Below are positions 1 through 8,194 of a stretch of 46,548 nt of DNA, piece by piece. Below the pieces are notes generated by a model. It was given only the letters and a program-made list of their open reading frames with translations. It did not search any database and had not been told where the DNA came from. Each line of letters opens with the position of its first letter. The stretch's first letter is position 1. The stretch lies in NCBI GenBank assembly GCA_945900965.1, contig CAMDKM010000026.1, positions 1 to 46,548 on the forward strand. The letters run 5' to 3'. The DNA comes from Bordetella parapertussis. Its GTDB lineage: Bacteria; Pseudomonadota; Gammaproteobacteria; Burkholderiales; JACQAP01. The position numbers and the translations under genes are program-made.

Positions 1-43
1 ATTCGAGCCGCTCTGATGAAGAATCTTGAGTACAATTTGGCAT
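1..43 (-). CDS. Start of an unidentified gene running off the window
   Basis: On the minus strand an ATG at 43 opens a frame that stays open to the window edge (about 14 codons, beginning MPNCTQDSSS). A good ribosome binding site, AGGAG, sits about 7 bases upstream at 51-58. The fragment is too short to recognise. It follows the truncated kinase gene on the same strand after a gap of about 95 bases. It may equally be a chance frame. Confidence 0.3.
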   Translation of the reverse strand, partial: MPNCTQDSSSERLE

Positions 44-139
44 CGGCGTTTCTCCTCTTCCGTGTGGTTGCATTGACACCAACATCATAGGAGAGATCAG
101 TGGAAACGCCGATTTCTTTTGCGCTCTATGGTGAAATAT

Positions 140-1054
140 TCAGGCTAGCGTCGCTTCGTGACGCATCGGTTCCAGACGTGCCAAGGTCAATAGCTGTTCG
201 ACCAAACGGGTGGCGCGATCGACGCCGTGGATCAATTGACGCAAGGACCGCTCGATGGTCGCGGGATCGGTGGCGGCCAGGGCAACTTGCGCATGGGTCT
301 TGAGGGCGGCGAGCGGCGTGCGCAATTCGTGCGAAGCGTCAGCCGTAAAGCGGCGCTCGTGCACCAGCGCCTCGCCCAATGAACGAAACAAGCGGTTGAG
401 TGCCTTTTGCAAAGGCTGTAATTCGGTCGGAAGACGGCGAGCCGCAAGCGCACTGAGATTCTCCGGCGCCCGGCCACCCACCTCCTCGGCAAGCGCCCTC
501 AGCGGCGCCAAACCTTTACCGACGGCCCACCGGATCAGCCATCCCAGAACCGGAAGGAACACCACAAAGGGAATGAGCAGAGAAAACACCACACCGCGAA
601 CAATTTCGTCCCGAACTTCCTGCCGCTCTCCGGCCTGCACCATGAACGTTCGGGTGGAGTCCCAGCGCGCCACCACCCGCCATGGTGTTGCCTCGATACG
701 ACTGTCGGAGAATCCGTCCTTGTGTTCCGACATGAAATAAATGGGCGCGTTCGCCGAGCGCAGCAGCAGCATGCCGTTCTTGTCCCACACCTGATAGGCC
801 ACGCGATCGCGAAAGGGATGTCCATAATCCCGGTGCGTCGGCATTTGTACCGATTCCTCCGCTTCATGTGCCGCGGTGTTGGTCAACAAACTCGCCGTCT
901 GTTCGAGCTGGGCATCGAACAGTTGGTTGGTTTCCTCGGAGGAGTAAAAATAGGTCGCCACGCCGCAGGCCAGCCACGCCAAGCCAAGAACGCCCGACAG
1001 CAACAGAGTGAGCCGCCGCTGCATCGATGCCGACTGCTTGCCTTCAGGCGGCAT
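140..1054 (-). CDS. Truncated sensor histidine kinase lacking the ATPase domain (QseC/TctE-like)
   Basis: This is a membrane sensor kinase of the QseC/TctE type that normally phosphorylates the OmpR-type regulator encoded just upstream. Two membrane segments (about residues 14-37 and 152-176) flank a periplasmic sensor loop. A HAMP-like linker and the dimerisation/phosphoacceptor helix follow, with the H-box motif ASHELRTP and His242. The protein stops at residue 304 soon after the second phosphoacceptor helix. The N, G1 and G2 boxes of the catalytic ATPase domain are absent, and the remaining 139 bases do not encode them in any frame I could read. Family members are about 450 residues. The start overlaps the regulator stop by 11 bases; a second ATG at 1024 is also possible. 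It may be a decayed gene, or it may keep a phosphatase or transfer role. Confidence 0.8.
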   Translation of the reverse strand: MPPEGKQSASMQRRLTLLLSGVLGLAWLACGVATYFYSSEETNQLFDAQLEQTASLLTNTAAHEAEESVQMPTHRDYGHPFRDRVAYQVWDKNGMLLLRSANAPIYFMSEHKDGFSDSRIEATPWRVVARWDSTRTFMVQAGERQEVRDEIVRGVVFSLLIPFVVFLPVLGWLIRWAVGKGLAPLRALAEEVGGRAPENLSALAARRLPTELQPLQKALNRLFRSLGEALVHERRFTADASHELRTPLAALKTHAQVALAATDPATIERSLRQLIHGVDRATRLVEQLLTLARLEPMRHEATLA

Positions 1055-1718
1055 CGGACTCGGCGCTCTCGACGATATATCCCACGCCCCGCACGGTGCG
1101 AATCAAATCCTTGCCCAGCTTGCGGCGCAGATTATGGATATGCACTTCCACCGAATTGCTGCTGATATCCTCGGCCCATCCATAAAGGCAATGCTCGATG
1201 CGCTCGCGGCTGAGGACCCGGCCGGTGTTATGCAACAATTCCTGCAGGATGGTGAATTCGGTCTGCGACAGCGCGACCTCGGTATTGTCGAGGTAGGCGC
1301 GGCGATTCTCCAGATTGAGCGCAACAGCGCCATGCAGCATCACCGAATCAGCCTGGGCGGCGGCCCTGCGCAACAGGCTTCGCACCCGCGCTATCAGCTC
1401 CTTGAGATCGAAAGGCTTGGTCACGTAATCGTCCGCGCCCAAGTCAAGGCCTCGCAGTTTGTCCTCCAAAGTGTCGAAAGCCGTCAGAATCAGGACCGGT
1501 ACCGCATTCCTGCGCGCCCGCAACCAACGCAGTAATTCCAGCCCGGAAAATTTCGGCAGCGCAAGGTCCAGCACGACCAGCGAATAGGTGATGGATTCGA
1601 GAATGGCACGCGCGGTGTCGCCACGGGTGTCCCAATCGACCGCGTAGCCCGCCTGCGTCAGTCCGGATTTGATACCGTCGCCGAGCAATACATCGTCCTC
1701 TACCAGCAGCAACCTCAT
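1044..1718 (-). CDS. OmpR-family response regulator (QseB/TctD-like)
   Basis: This is a 224-residue transcriptional regulator: an N-terminal receiver domain with the acidic pocket EDD at 8-9, phosphoacceptor Asp51 and Lys101 (VTKPF), then a winged-helix DNA-binding domain ending in NLRRKLGKDLIRTVRGVGY. The length is normal for the family. ATG at 1718 is preceded by GGGAA at a good distance. It is translationally coupled to the downstream kinase gene by an 11-base overlap, so the two form a classic two-component pair, although the kinase has lost its catalytic domain. The signal is unknown. Confidence 0.9.
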   Translation of the reverse strand: MRLLLVEDDVLLGDGIKSGLTQAGYAVDWDTRGDTARAILESITYSLVVLDLALPKFSGLELLRWLRARRNAVPVLILTAFDTLEDKLRGLDLGADDYVTKPFDLKELIARVRSLLRRAAAQADSVMLHGAVALNLENRRAYLDNTEVALSQTEFTILQELLHNTGRVLSRERIEHCLYGWAEDISSNSVEVHIHNLRRKLGKDLIRTVRGVGYIVESAESDAA

Positions 1719-1997
1719 GGTCGATTCCCGTTAAGCACGATGAAGTGGCTGAAAGCCAGTATCGTGCCACGGTGTACGACGGCGCCGCGCGCCAACAAGA
1801 TGCCTTCTCGACCGCGAAGGGAAAAACTGAGGGCTCGAAGAACAGGTCGAACTTACACTTCGGGTTTATGCGGGCCAAGTCCCGAATTGACGGCGCAATT
1901 CGGAGTAAATCGCTCTAATTGAGCTTGAAAAACTCGTTAAATTAAAATTCAGCCAACTCGATGGCGGGAGCGGCGCGCCTGCCTGAATGTCGATCGC

Positions 1998-2429
1998 TCA
2001 CCAGTTGGTAATGTCGGCGTCTTCGTCGTTACCGCCCTGCTTGCCGTCTCGGCCATAGGAAAAAAGATCGTAGTCGCCGTGTTCGCCGGGGGTCTTGTAA
2101 ACATAGGGTTTGTCCCATGGATCGGCTGGCGGCAGTTTTTTCAGGTAAGGCCCCTGCCATTTCGGCTCGTTTTCGGGGCGGGTGAAGACGGCATTCAGCC
2201 CCTGCTCGGTACTTGGAAAATGACCGGTGTCCAGGCGATAGGTTTCGAGCGACTTTTCAAGGGCATCGATCTGTGCCCGCGCGGTTTTTACCTTGGACTT
2301 GTCCACCTGAGCGAAATAGCGCGGACCGATATAACTGGCGAGCAGGCCGATGATCACCATCACCACCAGCAACTCGAGAAGTGTAAATCCGCATGCCTTT
2401 CGAAACCGCGCGCCAATGCCTGAACCCAC
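1998..2429 (-). CDS. gspG: GspG-type major pseudopilin of type II secretion
   Basis: This 143-residue prepilin-like protein has a short basic leader, the prepilin peptidase site G14/F15 with Glu at mature position 5 (GFTLLELLVVMVIIG), a hydrophobic helix and a GspG globular domain. The C-terminal YGRDGKQGG...DADITNW segment is the calcium-binding loop typical of major pseudopilins. It would form the pseudopilus of a type II secretion system in the inner membrane and periplasm. The start is GTG at 2429, chosen because AGGGGA lies about 7 bases upstream. No other gsp gene is in the window, so the gene is isolated; it may serve a type II system encoded elsewhere or a specialised pseudopilus. Confidence 0.88.
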   Translation of the reverse strand: MGSGIGARFRKACGFTLLELLVVMVIIGLLASYIGPRYFAQVDKSKVKTARAQIDALEKSLETYRLDTGHFPSTEQGLNAVFTRPENEPKWQGPYLKKLPPADPWDKPYVYKTPGEHGDYDLFSYGRDGKQGGNDEDADITNW

Positions 2430-2629
2430 CTTGATTCCCCTTTTCCAATATCGCGGACCGGCTCAACAGACTGACGGGATAAACACCCGCTGCCGTGTGC
2501 CTTAATAGTCTTAATGATATCCCAATCGGAGAAAAAGACCTTCGTGCCCTCCACGGGAATGGCATTGCAGAGCGCGGCGCCGGCGCGGGAGGCGTTGCGC
2601 CTCGCCCGGGTTTTAGAATCAGAAAGCCA

Positions 2630-3343
2630 TCAAGAGGTTGCTGTCAGTTGGGCACTATCTTTTTCTTTTCGCTCCAATTCCGGTCTGTGCTTCTCGACCA
2701 TATATCCCGCTTTGCGTACGGTGCGAACAACATCCCTGCCCAGCTTGCGGCGCAGATTATGAACATGCACCTCCACGGTATTGCTGGCGATTTGTGATGC
2801 CCGGCCACGCAGGCATCGCTCCATATGCCCCCGGCTCAGAATCTGTCCGACGTTAAGCATCAATTCGCGCAGGATGGTGAACTCCGATCCAGACAGCGAG
2901 ACTTCGCTGTTGTGGCGAAACACCTGACGACTGTCAAAATCGATCGTCAGCGAACCGATCGCAATTTGCGAACCGGGAGGTCCGGCTGCGCGCCGCAACA
3001 GCCCACGTGCGCGCGCCCCCAATTCCTTGAAGTCGAAGGGTTTGATCAGGTAGTCATCCGTACCCAGGCCGAGGCCGGCGACCTTTTCCCCCGCCTCGTC
3101 GAGAGTGGTGAGCATCAGGACCGGCGCGGAATCCTTGCGCTCCCGCAACCAGTGCAGCAACTTGATTCCCGATAACTGCGGAAGAGCGAAATCCAGAATC
3201 ACCAGAGAATACACATCGGTCTGGAGCGCCGTTCGTGCGTTTTCTTCATGGGTTTCCCAATCGACGGCGAATCCCTGTTGCATCAGGGCTGACCTCATTC
3301 CGTTCCCCATCATTAAATCGTCTTCCACCAGCAATAGCTTCAT
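2630..3343 (-). CDS. OmpR-family response regulator, orphan
   Basis: This 237-residue regulator begins MKLLLVEDD, with a receiver domain (phosphoacceptor in LVILDFALP, Lys in YLIKPFDF) and a winged-helix output domain ending RRKLGRDVVRTVRKAGYMVEK. It is clearly paralogous to the regulator at 1044-1718 (shared RLLLVEDD, NTVEVHVHNLRRKLG). A longer in-frame start at 3406 exists, but ATG at 3343 is preceded by GGGAGAA and matches the family N-terminus. No kinase gene is adjacent. It follows the NarL-type regulator by 59 bases on the same strand, so the two are probably co-transcribed. A charged tail (PELERKEKDS) extends past the winged helix. Confidence 0.88.
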   Translation of the reverse strand: MKLLLVEDDLMMGNGMRSALMQQGFAVDWETHEENARTALQTDVYSLVILDFALPQLSGIKLLHWLRERKDSAPVLMLTTLDEAGEKVAGLGLGTDDYLIKPFDFKELGARARGLLRRAAGPPGSQIAIGSLTIDFDSRQVFRHNSEVSLSGSEFTILRELMLNVGQILSRGHMERCLRGRASQIASNTVEVHVHNLRRKLGRDVVRTVRKAGYMVEKHRPELERKEKDSAQLTATS

Positions 3344-3402
3344 GATTTCTCCCGGCGCCGTTTCACGAGCGAACGGCATTTCTATTGGTTGTAATATTGG
3401 GT

Positions 3403-4074
3403 TCACGCTGAATGGCCGGAATGAATATCAACCAGGCCTTTCTGGATCGCGAATGCCGTTACGGTTGAGGAATTGTGCAAATCGAGTTTGCGCATCAGGT
3501 TGGATCGGTGCTTCTCCACCGTCTTGACACTCAAGCTCATATACACCGCGATGTCCCGGTTTTGGCGGCCTTCGCCGATCAGCTTCAGAACTTGACGCTC
3601 GCGCGACGTCAACGAATCCAATCCTCGGGTGCCGCCCTCGTCTCCGCCTCCCAGGTATTTATGGATCACCTGGCTGGCGATGTCGGGACTCAGATAGGTC
3701 TTGCCGGCCAGCACGCTGCGCACCGCCACCAGCAATTCATCGTAGGTCGCGCTTTTCAATAAATAGCCGTTCGCCCCGGCACGCAGGGTTGCATGCACAT
3801 ACTCTTCGTTCCGATGCATGGTGACGATCAGGATACGGATCGCCGAGTAACGCTTATGGATCAGACCGATCGCCTCCAGGCCATTGGTGCCAGGCATGTT
3901 CAAGTCCATCAAAATCAGATCCGGCGACAACATCCCGGCCAGTTTTACCGCTTCCTTGCCGTTGTTGGTTTCGCCGACCACTTCCAGACTGGGCTCCGTG
4001 GACAACAGCGCGCACATCCCCGCCCTGAACAGAGCATGATCTTCGGCCAGCAGAACTCGATACTTCTTGTTCAT
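3403..4074 (-). CDS. NarL/FixJ-family response regulator, orphan
   Basis: This 223-residue regulator has a receiver domain (AEDH pocket, phosphoacceptor Asp57 in LILMDLNMPG, Lys in GYLLKSAT) and a C-terminal LuxR-type helix-turn-helix (LTSRERQVLKLIGEG ... VEKHRSNLMRKLDLHN). ATG at 4074 follows GGAGAGG, a stronger start than the upstream in-frame one at 4104. It has no neighbouring kinase but is strikingly similar to the regulator at 24407-25063, which does. The recognition helices are almost the same, so both probably read the same DNA sites. It lies between the type I secretion genes and the OmpR-type regulator. It is a candidate controller of the four-copy operator described at 7.6, 10.4, 22.7 and 24.1 kb. 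Confidence 0.9.
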   Translation of the reverse strand: MNKKYRVLLAEDHALFRAGMCALLSTEPSLEVVGETNNGKEAVKLAGMLSPDLILMDLNMPGTNGLEAIGLIHKRYSAIRILIVTMHRNEEYVHATLRAGANGYLLKSATYDELLVAVRSVLAGKTYLSPDIASQVIHKYLGGGDEGGTRGLDSLTSRERQVLKLIGEGRQNRDIAVYMSLSVKTVEKHRSNLMRKLDLHNSSTVTAFAIQKGLVDIHSGHSA

Positions 4075-4313
4075 TTCCTCTCCAGGACCACGCTGTAGTA
4101 GCAACTTTTCGAAGCTGGCGACATCGGATCAAGCCATGTCCCTTGAGCCGATGGCCCGGCCCGTCGTCAATATTTCGCAATTCCGCGCGGGCCGATGCGA
4201 ATTTTTGCCTTGCCTGCACAACATACTTCCTTTGCGCAGGACAAGCAGTGCGTTATGTACTGTATTCCCGTCTACGGTAACGACCTGAAATTCCATTCCC
4301 CATGACTTGCTGG

Positions 4314-5669
4314 TTACATCTGCCTGCCGGCCCTGCGCACGGTCGAGGTAATGGACGCGGTGACGTATTGCAGCGGGGTCTGTTTCGAACCATCGATATA
4401 AACTTCGGCGGGCATTCCCGCTTGCAGCTTGAGGTCGTTGCCGGCGGCCGCCACCGACGTCGGATCGGCCACGATCATGACGCTGTAGTAGGGTAGATTG
4501 GTCGCCTTGTCGATCAAGCGATCGGCCGACACATAGCTGACCTCCCCGGTTACCACGGCGGCGTTGCGGTACTTGAACGCGGTGAATTGGATGCGGGCAG
4601 ATTGGCCGCGCTGCACATTGCTGATCTCTTCCGGCCGAACCTGCGCCTCGATCATCAATTTGGCATCGCCCGGCACGATCTCCGCGATCGTCTCTCCGGC
4701 ACGCACCACCGCGCCCGGCGAAGTGAACTGCAGGTCGATGACTTCGCCACCAGCCGGGGCCCTGACCACCTGGCGCACGGCGGCATCATCGGATTTGCGC
4801 CGTTCCTGTTCGATTTCCGCCAGGCGCGCCGCGGCCATTTTCAACTCGTCGCTCGCGCCTCGGGAATAGTCGTTGACTACGGATTTGATTTTCAGGTCGA
4901 TATCGACCAGACGTTGATGCGCCTTGGCCATTTCCGAGCGGCGCTCTTCCAGCCTGAGCGCATAGTCCGACTGCGCGGCCTCAAGCTGGTCTACCCTGGT
5001 CTGGGAAATAAATCCATCCGCCAGCAGGCGCCGATGAGCTTCGAGTTCTTTGGCGTGCGATACATTCGATTGCACGGCATGGCCGATCTGTGCCTGCAGG
5101 GCTTCGATTTCCTGATCCACGTGCCGTCGCTGCTCTTTCATCAGCGAGACTTCGCTGGCAAGCGAATTGCGGCGCGCAACGAACAGGGCAAGTTCTTTTT
5201 CCAGAGCCTCCCTCACCCGCTCGTCCTCGCGCGCCGCTTCCACCAGATCGGCGGAAAAAAGCAGGTTTTGTTGCAGATTTTGCTCGGCCTGGTGGCGGGA
5301 AAGGGCGGCTTGCTCGGCGCTCATGCGATAGGCCCAGCGGTTGCGGTCCGCTTCGACCGCCACATCGCCCAAAATCAGAATCGGATCGCCTGCCTTCACG
5401 GTCTGGCCATTACGCACCATGACCGAATGGACGATGCCTCCTTCGAGGTGCTGTACGGGACGCCGGTTCAAATCGACGGTGACAAATGCCGGAGCAACCA
5501 CCGCCATGGAAAGCGCCGCGAAGGCGAACCACAGTCCAAGCGGAACAACCGCGCCCAGAATGACCCACCATCCGGCTCGGGCGAACAAGTTGGCGTACTC
5601 ACTGCTGCTTCGCGGATTGTGTGTGTCGGTCTTGGGTTCGGTTTGCGCAATGAGTGCTGCATTTGTCAT
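4314..5669 (-). CDS. Type I secretion membrane fusion protein (HlyD/PrtE family)
   Basis: This 451-residue periplasmic adaptor would join the ABC exporter to an outer-membrane channel. It has one N-terminal membrane helix (about residues 34-58), the family signature RRPVQHLEGGIVHSVMV starting the lipoyl-like half-motif, a long coiled-coil hairpin (about 110-290) and a C-terminal beta-barrel region (VRAPAGGEVIDLQF, LQAGMPAEVYI). ATG at 5669 is chosen over the upstream in-frame ATG at 5681 because GGAG lies at a proper distance before it. It is 36 bases downstream of the exporter gene and surely co-transcribed. No TolC-like gene is in the window. The likely cargo is the RTX peroxidase encoded at 10.6-22.5 kb. 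Confidence 0.92.
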   Translation of the reverse strand: MTNAALIAQTEPKTDTHNPRSSSEYANLFARAGWWVILGAVVPLGLWFAFAALSMAVVAPAFVTVDLNRRPVQHLEGGIVHSVMVRNGQTVKAGDPILILGDVAVEADRNRWAYRMSAEQAALSRHQAEQNLQQNLLFSADLVEAAREDERVREALEKELALFVARRNSLASEVSLMKEQRRHVDQEIEALQAQIGHAVQSNVSHAKELEAHRRLLADGFISQTRVDQLEAAQSDYALRLEERRSEMAKAHQRLVDIDLKIKSVVNDYSRGASDELKMAAARLAEIEQERRKSDDAAVRQVVRAPAGGEVIDLQFTSPGAVVRAGETIAEIVPGDAKLMIEAQVRPEEISNVQRGQSARIQFTAFKYRNAAVVTGEVSYVSADRLIDKATNLPYYSVMIVADPTSVAAAGNDLKLQAGMPAEVYIDGSKQTPLQYVTASITSTVRRAGRQM

Positions 5670-5705
5670 GGGTGGCTCCATTGGCTGTGGCGATCAGGTC
5701 CCGGT

Positions 5706-7388
5706 TCAGGCGGTCTGGGCCTTGAGCGCGGCTTGGGCTTCTTTCTGCATCGCTTTCAGGACTTCGCCCGCCGGACCGAATTGCTTGACCCGGCCGGCTT
5801 CGAGAATGAGGATCTTGTCGGCGTGTGCAATCAGGGAAGGACGATGCGTGACCAGCACCGAAGTCACACCCTCGGCGCGCATGTCGGTCAAGGCACGCGC
5901 CAACGCCCCCTCACCCTCGGCATCGAGGCTGGCATTGGGCTCATCGAGCACCAGCAAGCGCACATCGCCGTACATGGCACGAGCCAAGGCGATTCGCTGG
6001 CGTTGCCCGGGAGTCAGCCGCACGCCTTGCTCGCCAATTGGCGTGTCGTAGCCCTGCGGTAACTGGACGATCAAGTCATGGGCATTGGCGCGCTTGGCCG
6101 CCTTGATGACCAGATCAGAGTCGATCCCGTTGAGGCGACCGATGTTCTCGGCCACCGTGCCGTCGAACAATTCGACGTCCTGCGGAACATATCCGATCCA
6201 TGGCCCGAGTTCCTCGCGCGGCCAACTGGAAACATCCACGCCATCCAGGCGCACCTTACCTGCGCTGGGGACCCAGACTCCGGTGAGCAGGCGTGCCAGA
6301 GTAGACTTCCCCGCCGCGCTCGGCCCGATAACCGCCAGCGCCTCGCCCGGTTCGAGCTGCAGCGAGATCCCGCTGAGTACCAGCTTGTCCGATTGCGGCG
6401 GACGATACATGACGCCGTCCACTACCAGCCGTCCCGATGGGCGCGGCAGAGCGACCCGTTCAGCGCCCAAATCGAATAATTGCGAAATCTCCAGCAAGCG
6501 TCGATAGGCGGCACGTGCATCGCTCAATGAACGCCAGCTCCCCACCAACTGTTCCACAGGCTGCAATGCCCGGCCCAGCAGAATAGTGGTGGCGATCATC
6601 ACACCGGCCGAGGCCTGCTGCGTCAGCACCAGGTAGGCGCCAATCGACATCATCAGCACCTGCACCGCCTGGCGAACGATTTTGGTGACGGCGGTAAAAG
6701 CAACACTGGCGCGTGCAGTGCGGGTCTGCATGCCCAGCACCCCGTCCTGCAAGCCGCGCCAGCGGCGCAACATCCGTTCGGTCATGCCCATGGCCTGCAA
6801 GACTTCGGCGTTGCGCATCGAGCCTTCGACGTAGCGCGATGCGCGGCGCCCCTCGCTTTGCAGTTTGTCCATTGCGCCGCGGGTGAACTTGTCGTTCAAC
6901 CAGGCGAGCAGCAGCATGAGCGCCGAACAAAACGCCGCGCCCCATCCCAGCATCGGGTGGAACAACCAGATCACGCCCACGTACACCACAATCCACGGCG
7001 CATCGAACAAGGCCGTCACGCCATTGGCGGAAAACAGATTGCGCAACATCCCGACATCGCGAATCGCCTCGGAACGTGCGCCCTGCGGCGCGCGGGCGGC
7101 GGCCTTGACTATGGTGTGAACAACCGGAGGCGATAGCCGCTCATCAATGATATTGCCTGTTACCTGTTGTAGCCGCAGTCGCGCGTAGTCGAGAATCAGC
7201 AGAATTCCCAGCGCGAGTCCCACCCCGGCAATCAGCACCAGCAGCGTTTCGCCGCTGCTGCTCGGCAACACCCGATCGAACACTTGCAGGGTAAATATGG
7301 CCGGAAGGATATACAGCAGGTTGATGACAAAAGAGAACCCGGCCAGATGCAGCAACAGCGGTTTGATTTCGGCCAGCAGCTCTTTCAT
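5706..7388 (-). CDS. Type I secretion ABC transporter, PrtD family
   Basis: This 560-residue inner-membrane exporter fuses a permease domain (membrane helices in residues 15-70 and 120-275) to an ATPase: Walker A GPSAAGKST (355-363), Q-loop Gln403, signature LTPGQRQR (458-465, where LSGGQ is usual), Walker B LLVLDEP (478-484) and switch His515. There is no N-terminal C39-peptidase-like domain, as is normal for PrtD-type exporters of RTX proteins with uncleaved C-terminal signals. ATG at 7388 follows AGGGGGA. The fusion protein gene follows at once. Upstream lies operator copy 1, separated from the gene by a 115-bp inserted element, which could change expression. Confidence 0.93.
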   Translation of the reverse strand: MKELLAEIKPLLLHLAGFSFVINLLYILPAIFTLQVFDRVLPSSSGETLLVLIAGVGLALGILLILDYARLRLQQVTGNIIDERLSPPVVHTIVKAAARAPQGARSEAIRDVGMLRNLFSANGVTALFDAPWIVVYVGVIWLFHPMLGWGAAFCSALMLLLAWLNDKFTRGAMDKLQSEGRRASRYVEGSMRNAEVLQAMGMTERMLRRWRGLQDGVLGMQTRTARASVAFTAVTKIVRQAVQVLMMSIGAYLVLTQQASAGVMIATTILLGRALQPVEQLVGSWRSLSDARAAYRRLLEISQLFDLGAERVALPRPSGRLVVDGVMYRPPQSDKLVLSGISLQLEPGEALAVIGPSAAGKSTLARLLTGVWVPSAGKVRLDGVDVSSWPREELGPWIGYVPQDVELFDGTVAENIGRLNGIDSDLVIKAAKRANAHDLIVQLPQGYDTPIGEQGVRLTPGQRQRIALARAMYGDVRLLVLDEPNASLDAEGEGALARALTDMRAEGVTSVLVTHRPSLIAHADKILILEAGRVKQFGPAGEVLKAMQKEAQAALKAQTA

Positions 7389-7490
7389 GCGTCATCCCCC
7401 TTAAAATACCAAGCTATTTGCCGCGCGGCATGACAGGCTTCTTCCAGACTGACTCCTCTGTCAAGGCGACGGTAAAGATAAGACCTTACC

Positions 7491-7605
7491 CAATACTGTT
7501 CACGTTATCTCCGTTTGCGCTGAGCTTGTCGAAGCGTCGCACTTTGAGAAAGGGCCTCGACGAGCTCAGCCCGAACGGACTTTTTGGACCAGGTGAACAG
7601 TATTG
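7491..7605. mobile_element. 115-bp MITE-like element with 13-bp inverted repeats and 10-bp target duplication
   Basis: The element starts with CAATACTGTTCAC (7491-7503) and ends with its exact reverse complement (7593-7605). It is flanked by the direct repeat AGACCTTACC at 7481-7490 and 7606-7615. Inside is an imperfect hairpin made of GCTGAGCTTGTCGA (from about 7519) and CTCGACGAGCTCAGC (to 7570), a REP-like stem of a kind widespread in Proteobacteria. The homologous leader at 10.4 kb reads straight through the same site without the insert, giving a natural empty-site control. The element is too small to encode a transposase, so it would have been moved in trans. Confidence 0.82.
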
Positions 7606-7635
7606 AGACCTTACCGCCAGACAAGACATTTTTAT

Positions 7636-7678
7636 CTAGGGTGTTTGCTGTAGTTTCCCGATATGAACTGCTGTAATT
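7636..7678 (-). promoter_or_regulatory. Three-half-site operator, copy 1 (exporter leader)
   Basis: Read on the minus strand this contains a lone half-site TACAGCA, 16 bases, then TACAGCA-AA-CACCCTA, a 7-2-7 inverted pair. The region is nearly identical to the one at 10.4 kb for about 80 bases, including the adjacent GCCAGACAAGACATTTTTA. It lies upstream of the ABC exporter gene. NarL-family regulators bind 7-2-7 inverted heptamers, so control by the NarL-type regulators of this window is inferred. Confidence 0.65.
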
Positions 7679-7830
7679 TAAGGAACGCTTGACGGTCGGC
7701 AGACGCTTGGAGCATATCTCGGGGAAGATTGAGAACGACACCCGTCAAGCGATGCAGTCCATTCGATGGGTTCGTGACTGCTCCGACACGATGACATACC
7801 GCGGCATTGGCGTATGAATTCATAACAAAC

Positions 7831-7853
7831 GGCCTGCCCTTGCGGGGCAGGCC
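7831..7853 (-). terminator. Factor-independent terminator downstream of the propeller lipoprotein gene
   Basis: A perfect 9-bp stem GGCCTGCCC / GGGCAGGCC encloses a 5-base loop. On the minus strand it is followed by GTTTGTTATG. It lies about 340 bases after the lipoprotein stop and isolates it from the exporter operon. The stem and loop closely resemble the terminator at 10516-10538. Confidence 0.7.
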
Positions 7854-7885
7854 ATCTGTGTGACTTATTCCGACCGGGACCCGGC

Positions 7886-7953
7886 GATACCCATCTTGCA
7901 AGGTTACCTTTGATGGGTATCGCTGCGCTCAACCCATCCTGCGAGGTTTACCT
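7886..7953. repeat. Short intergenic repeat pair with inverted repeat
   Basis: GATACCCATC (7886-7895) and GATGGGTATC (7912-7921) form a perfect 10-bp inverted repeat. Two related direct copies, ACCCATCTTGCAAGGTTACC and ACCCATCCTGCGAGGTTTAC, follow each other. This resembles a common dispersed intergenic repeat of Proteobacteria. No function is evident. Confidence 0.55.
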
Positions 7954-8194
7954 GGCAACCAGGTGGCGAAGAATTAACGTCACCTGAAAAATAGGACGGC
8001 ACGTGAAGGCATCGAGTGCTATCGCGTCTACGATCGGGATATTCCGAGACGGCGCTCGCGCTTGTACGGTCCGCGCGCAGCGCTGACGGCTCCTGAACCT
8101 GGTTCCGCTACGCCGGCCGCCTCAGGGTGTAGCCTCATTGAGCGGCGCGATCAAATCGAGCGGCGTGAACCCATCTGAGTGCGACTGTCCGATA

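Larger units (their letters stand above)
7389..8194. other. Repeat-rich intergenic region
   Basis: About 800 bases without a supportable gene. From left to right it holds the exporter leader, a 115-bp inserted element (7491-7605), operator copy 1 (7636-7678), a factor-independent terminator (7831-7853), a pair of related repeats (7886-7953), and about 240 bases up to the lipoprotein stop in which I see nothing. Short open frames here have no convincing start or coding character. Confidence 0.7.

Noticed and set aside
4230-4290. TACTGTA and TACGGTA words upstream of the orphan NarL-type regulator, as a possible fifth operator
   Set aside because: Half-sites are present but their order and spacing do not match the TACRGYR-N2-YRCYGTA layout of the four copies.
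4587-6062. Plus-strand 491-codon frame opposite the type I secretion genes
   Set aside because: It spans two well-supported genes on the minus strand and their boundary, with no domain of its own.
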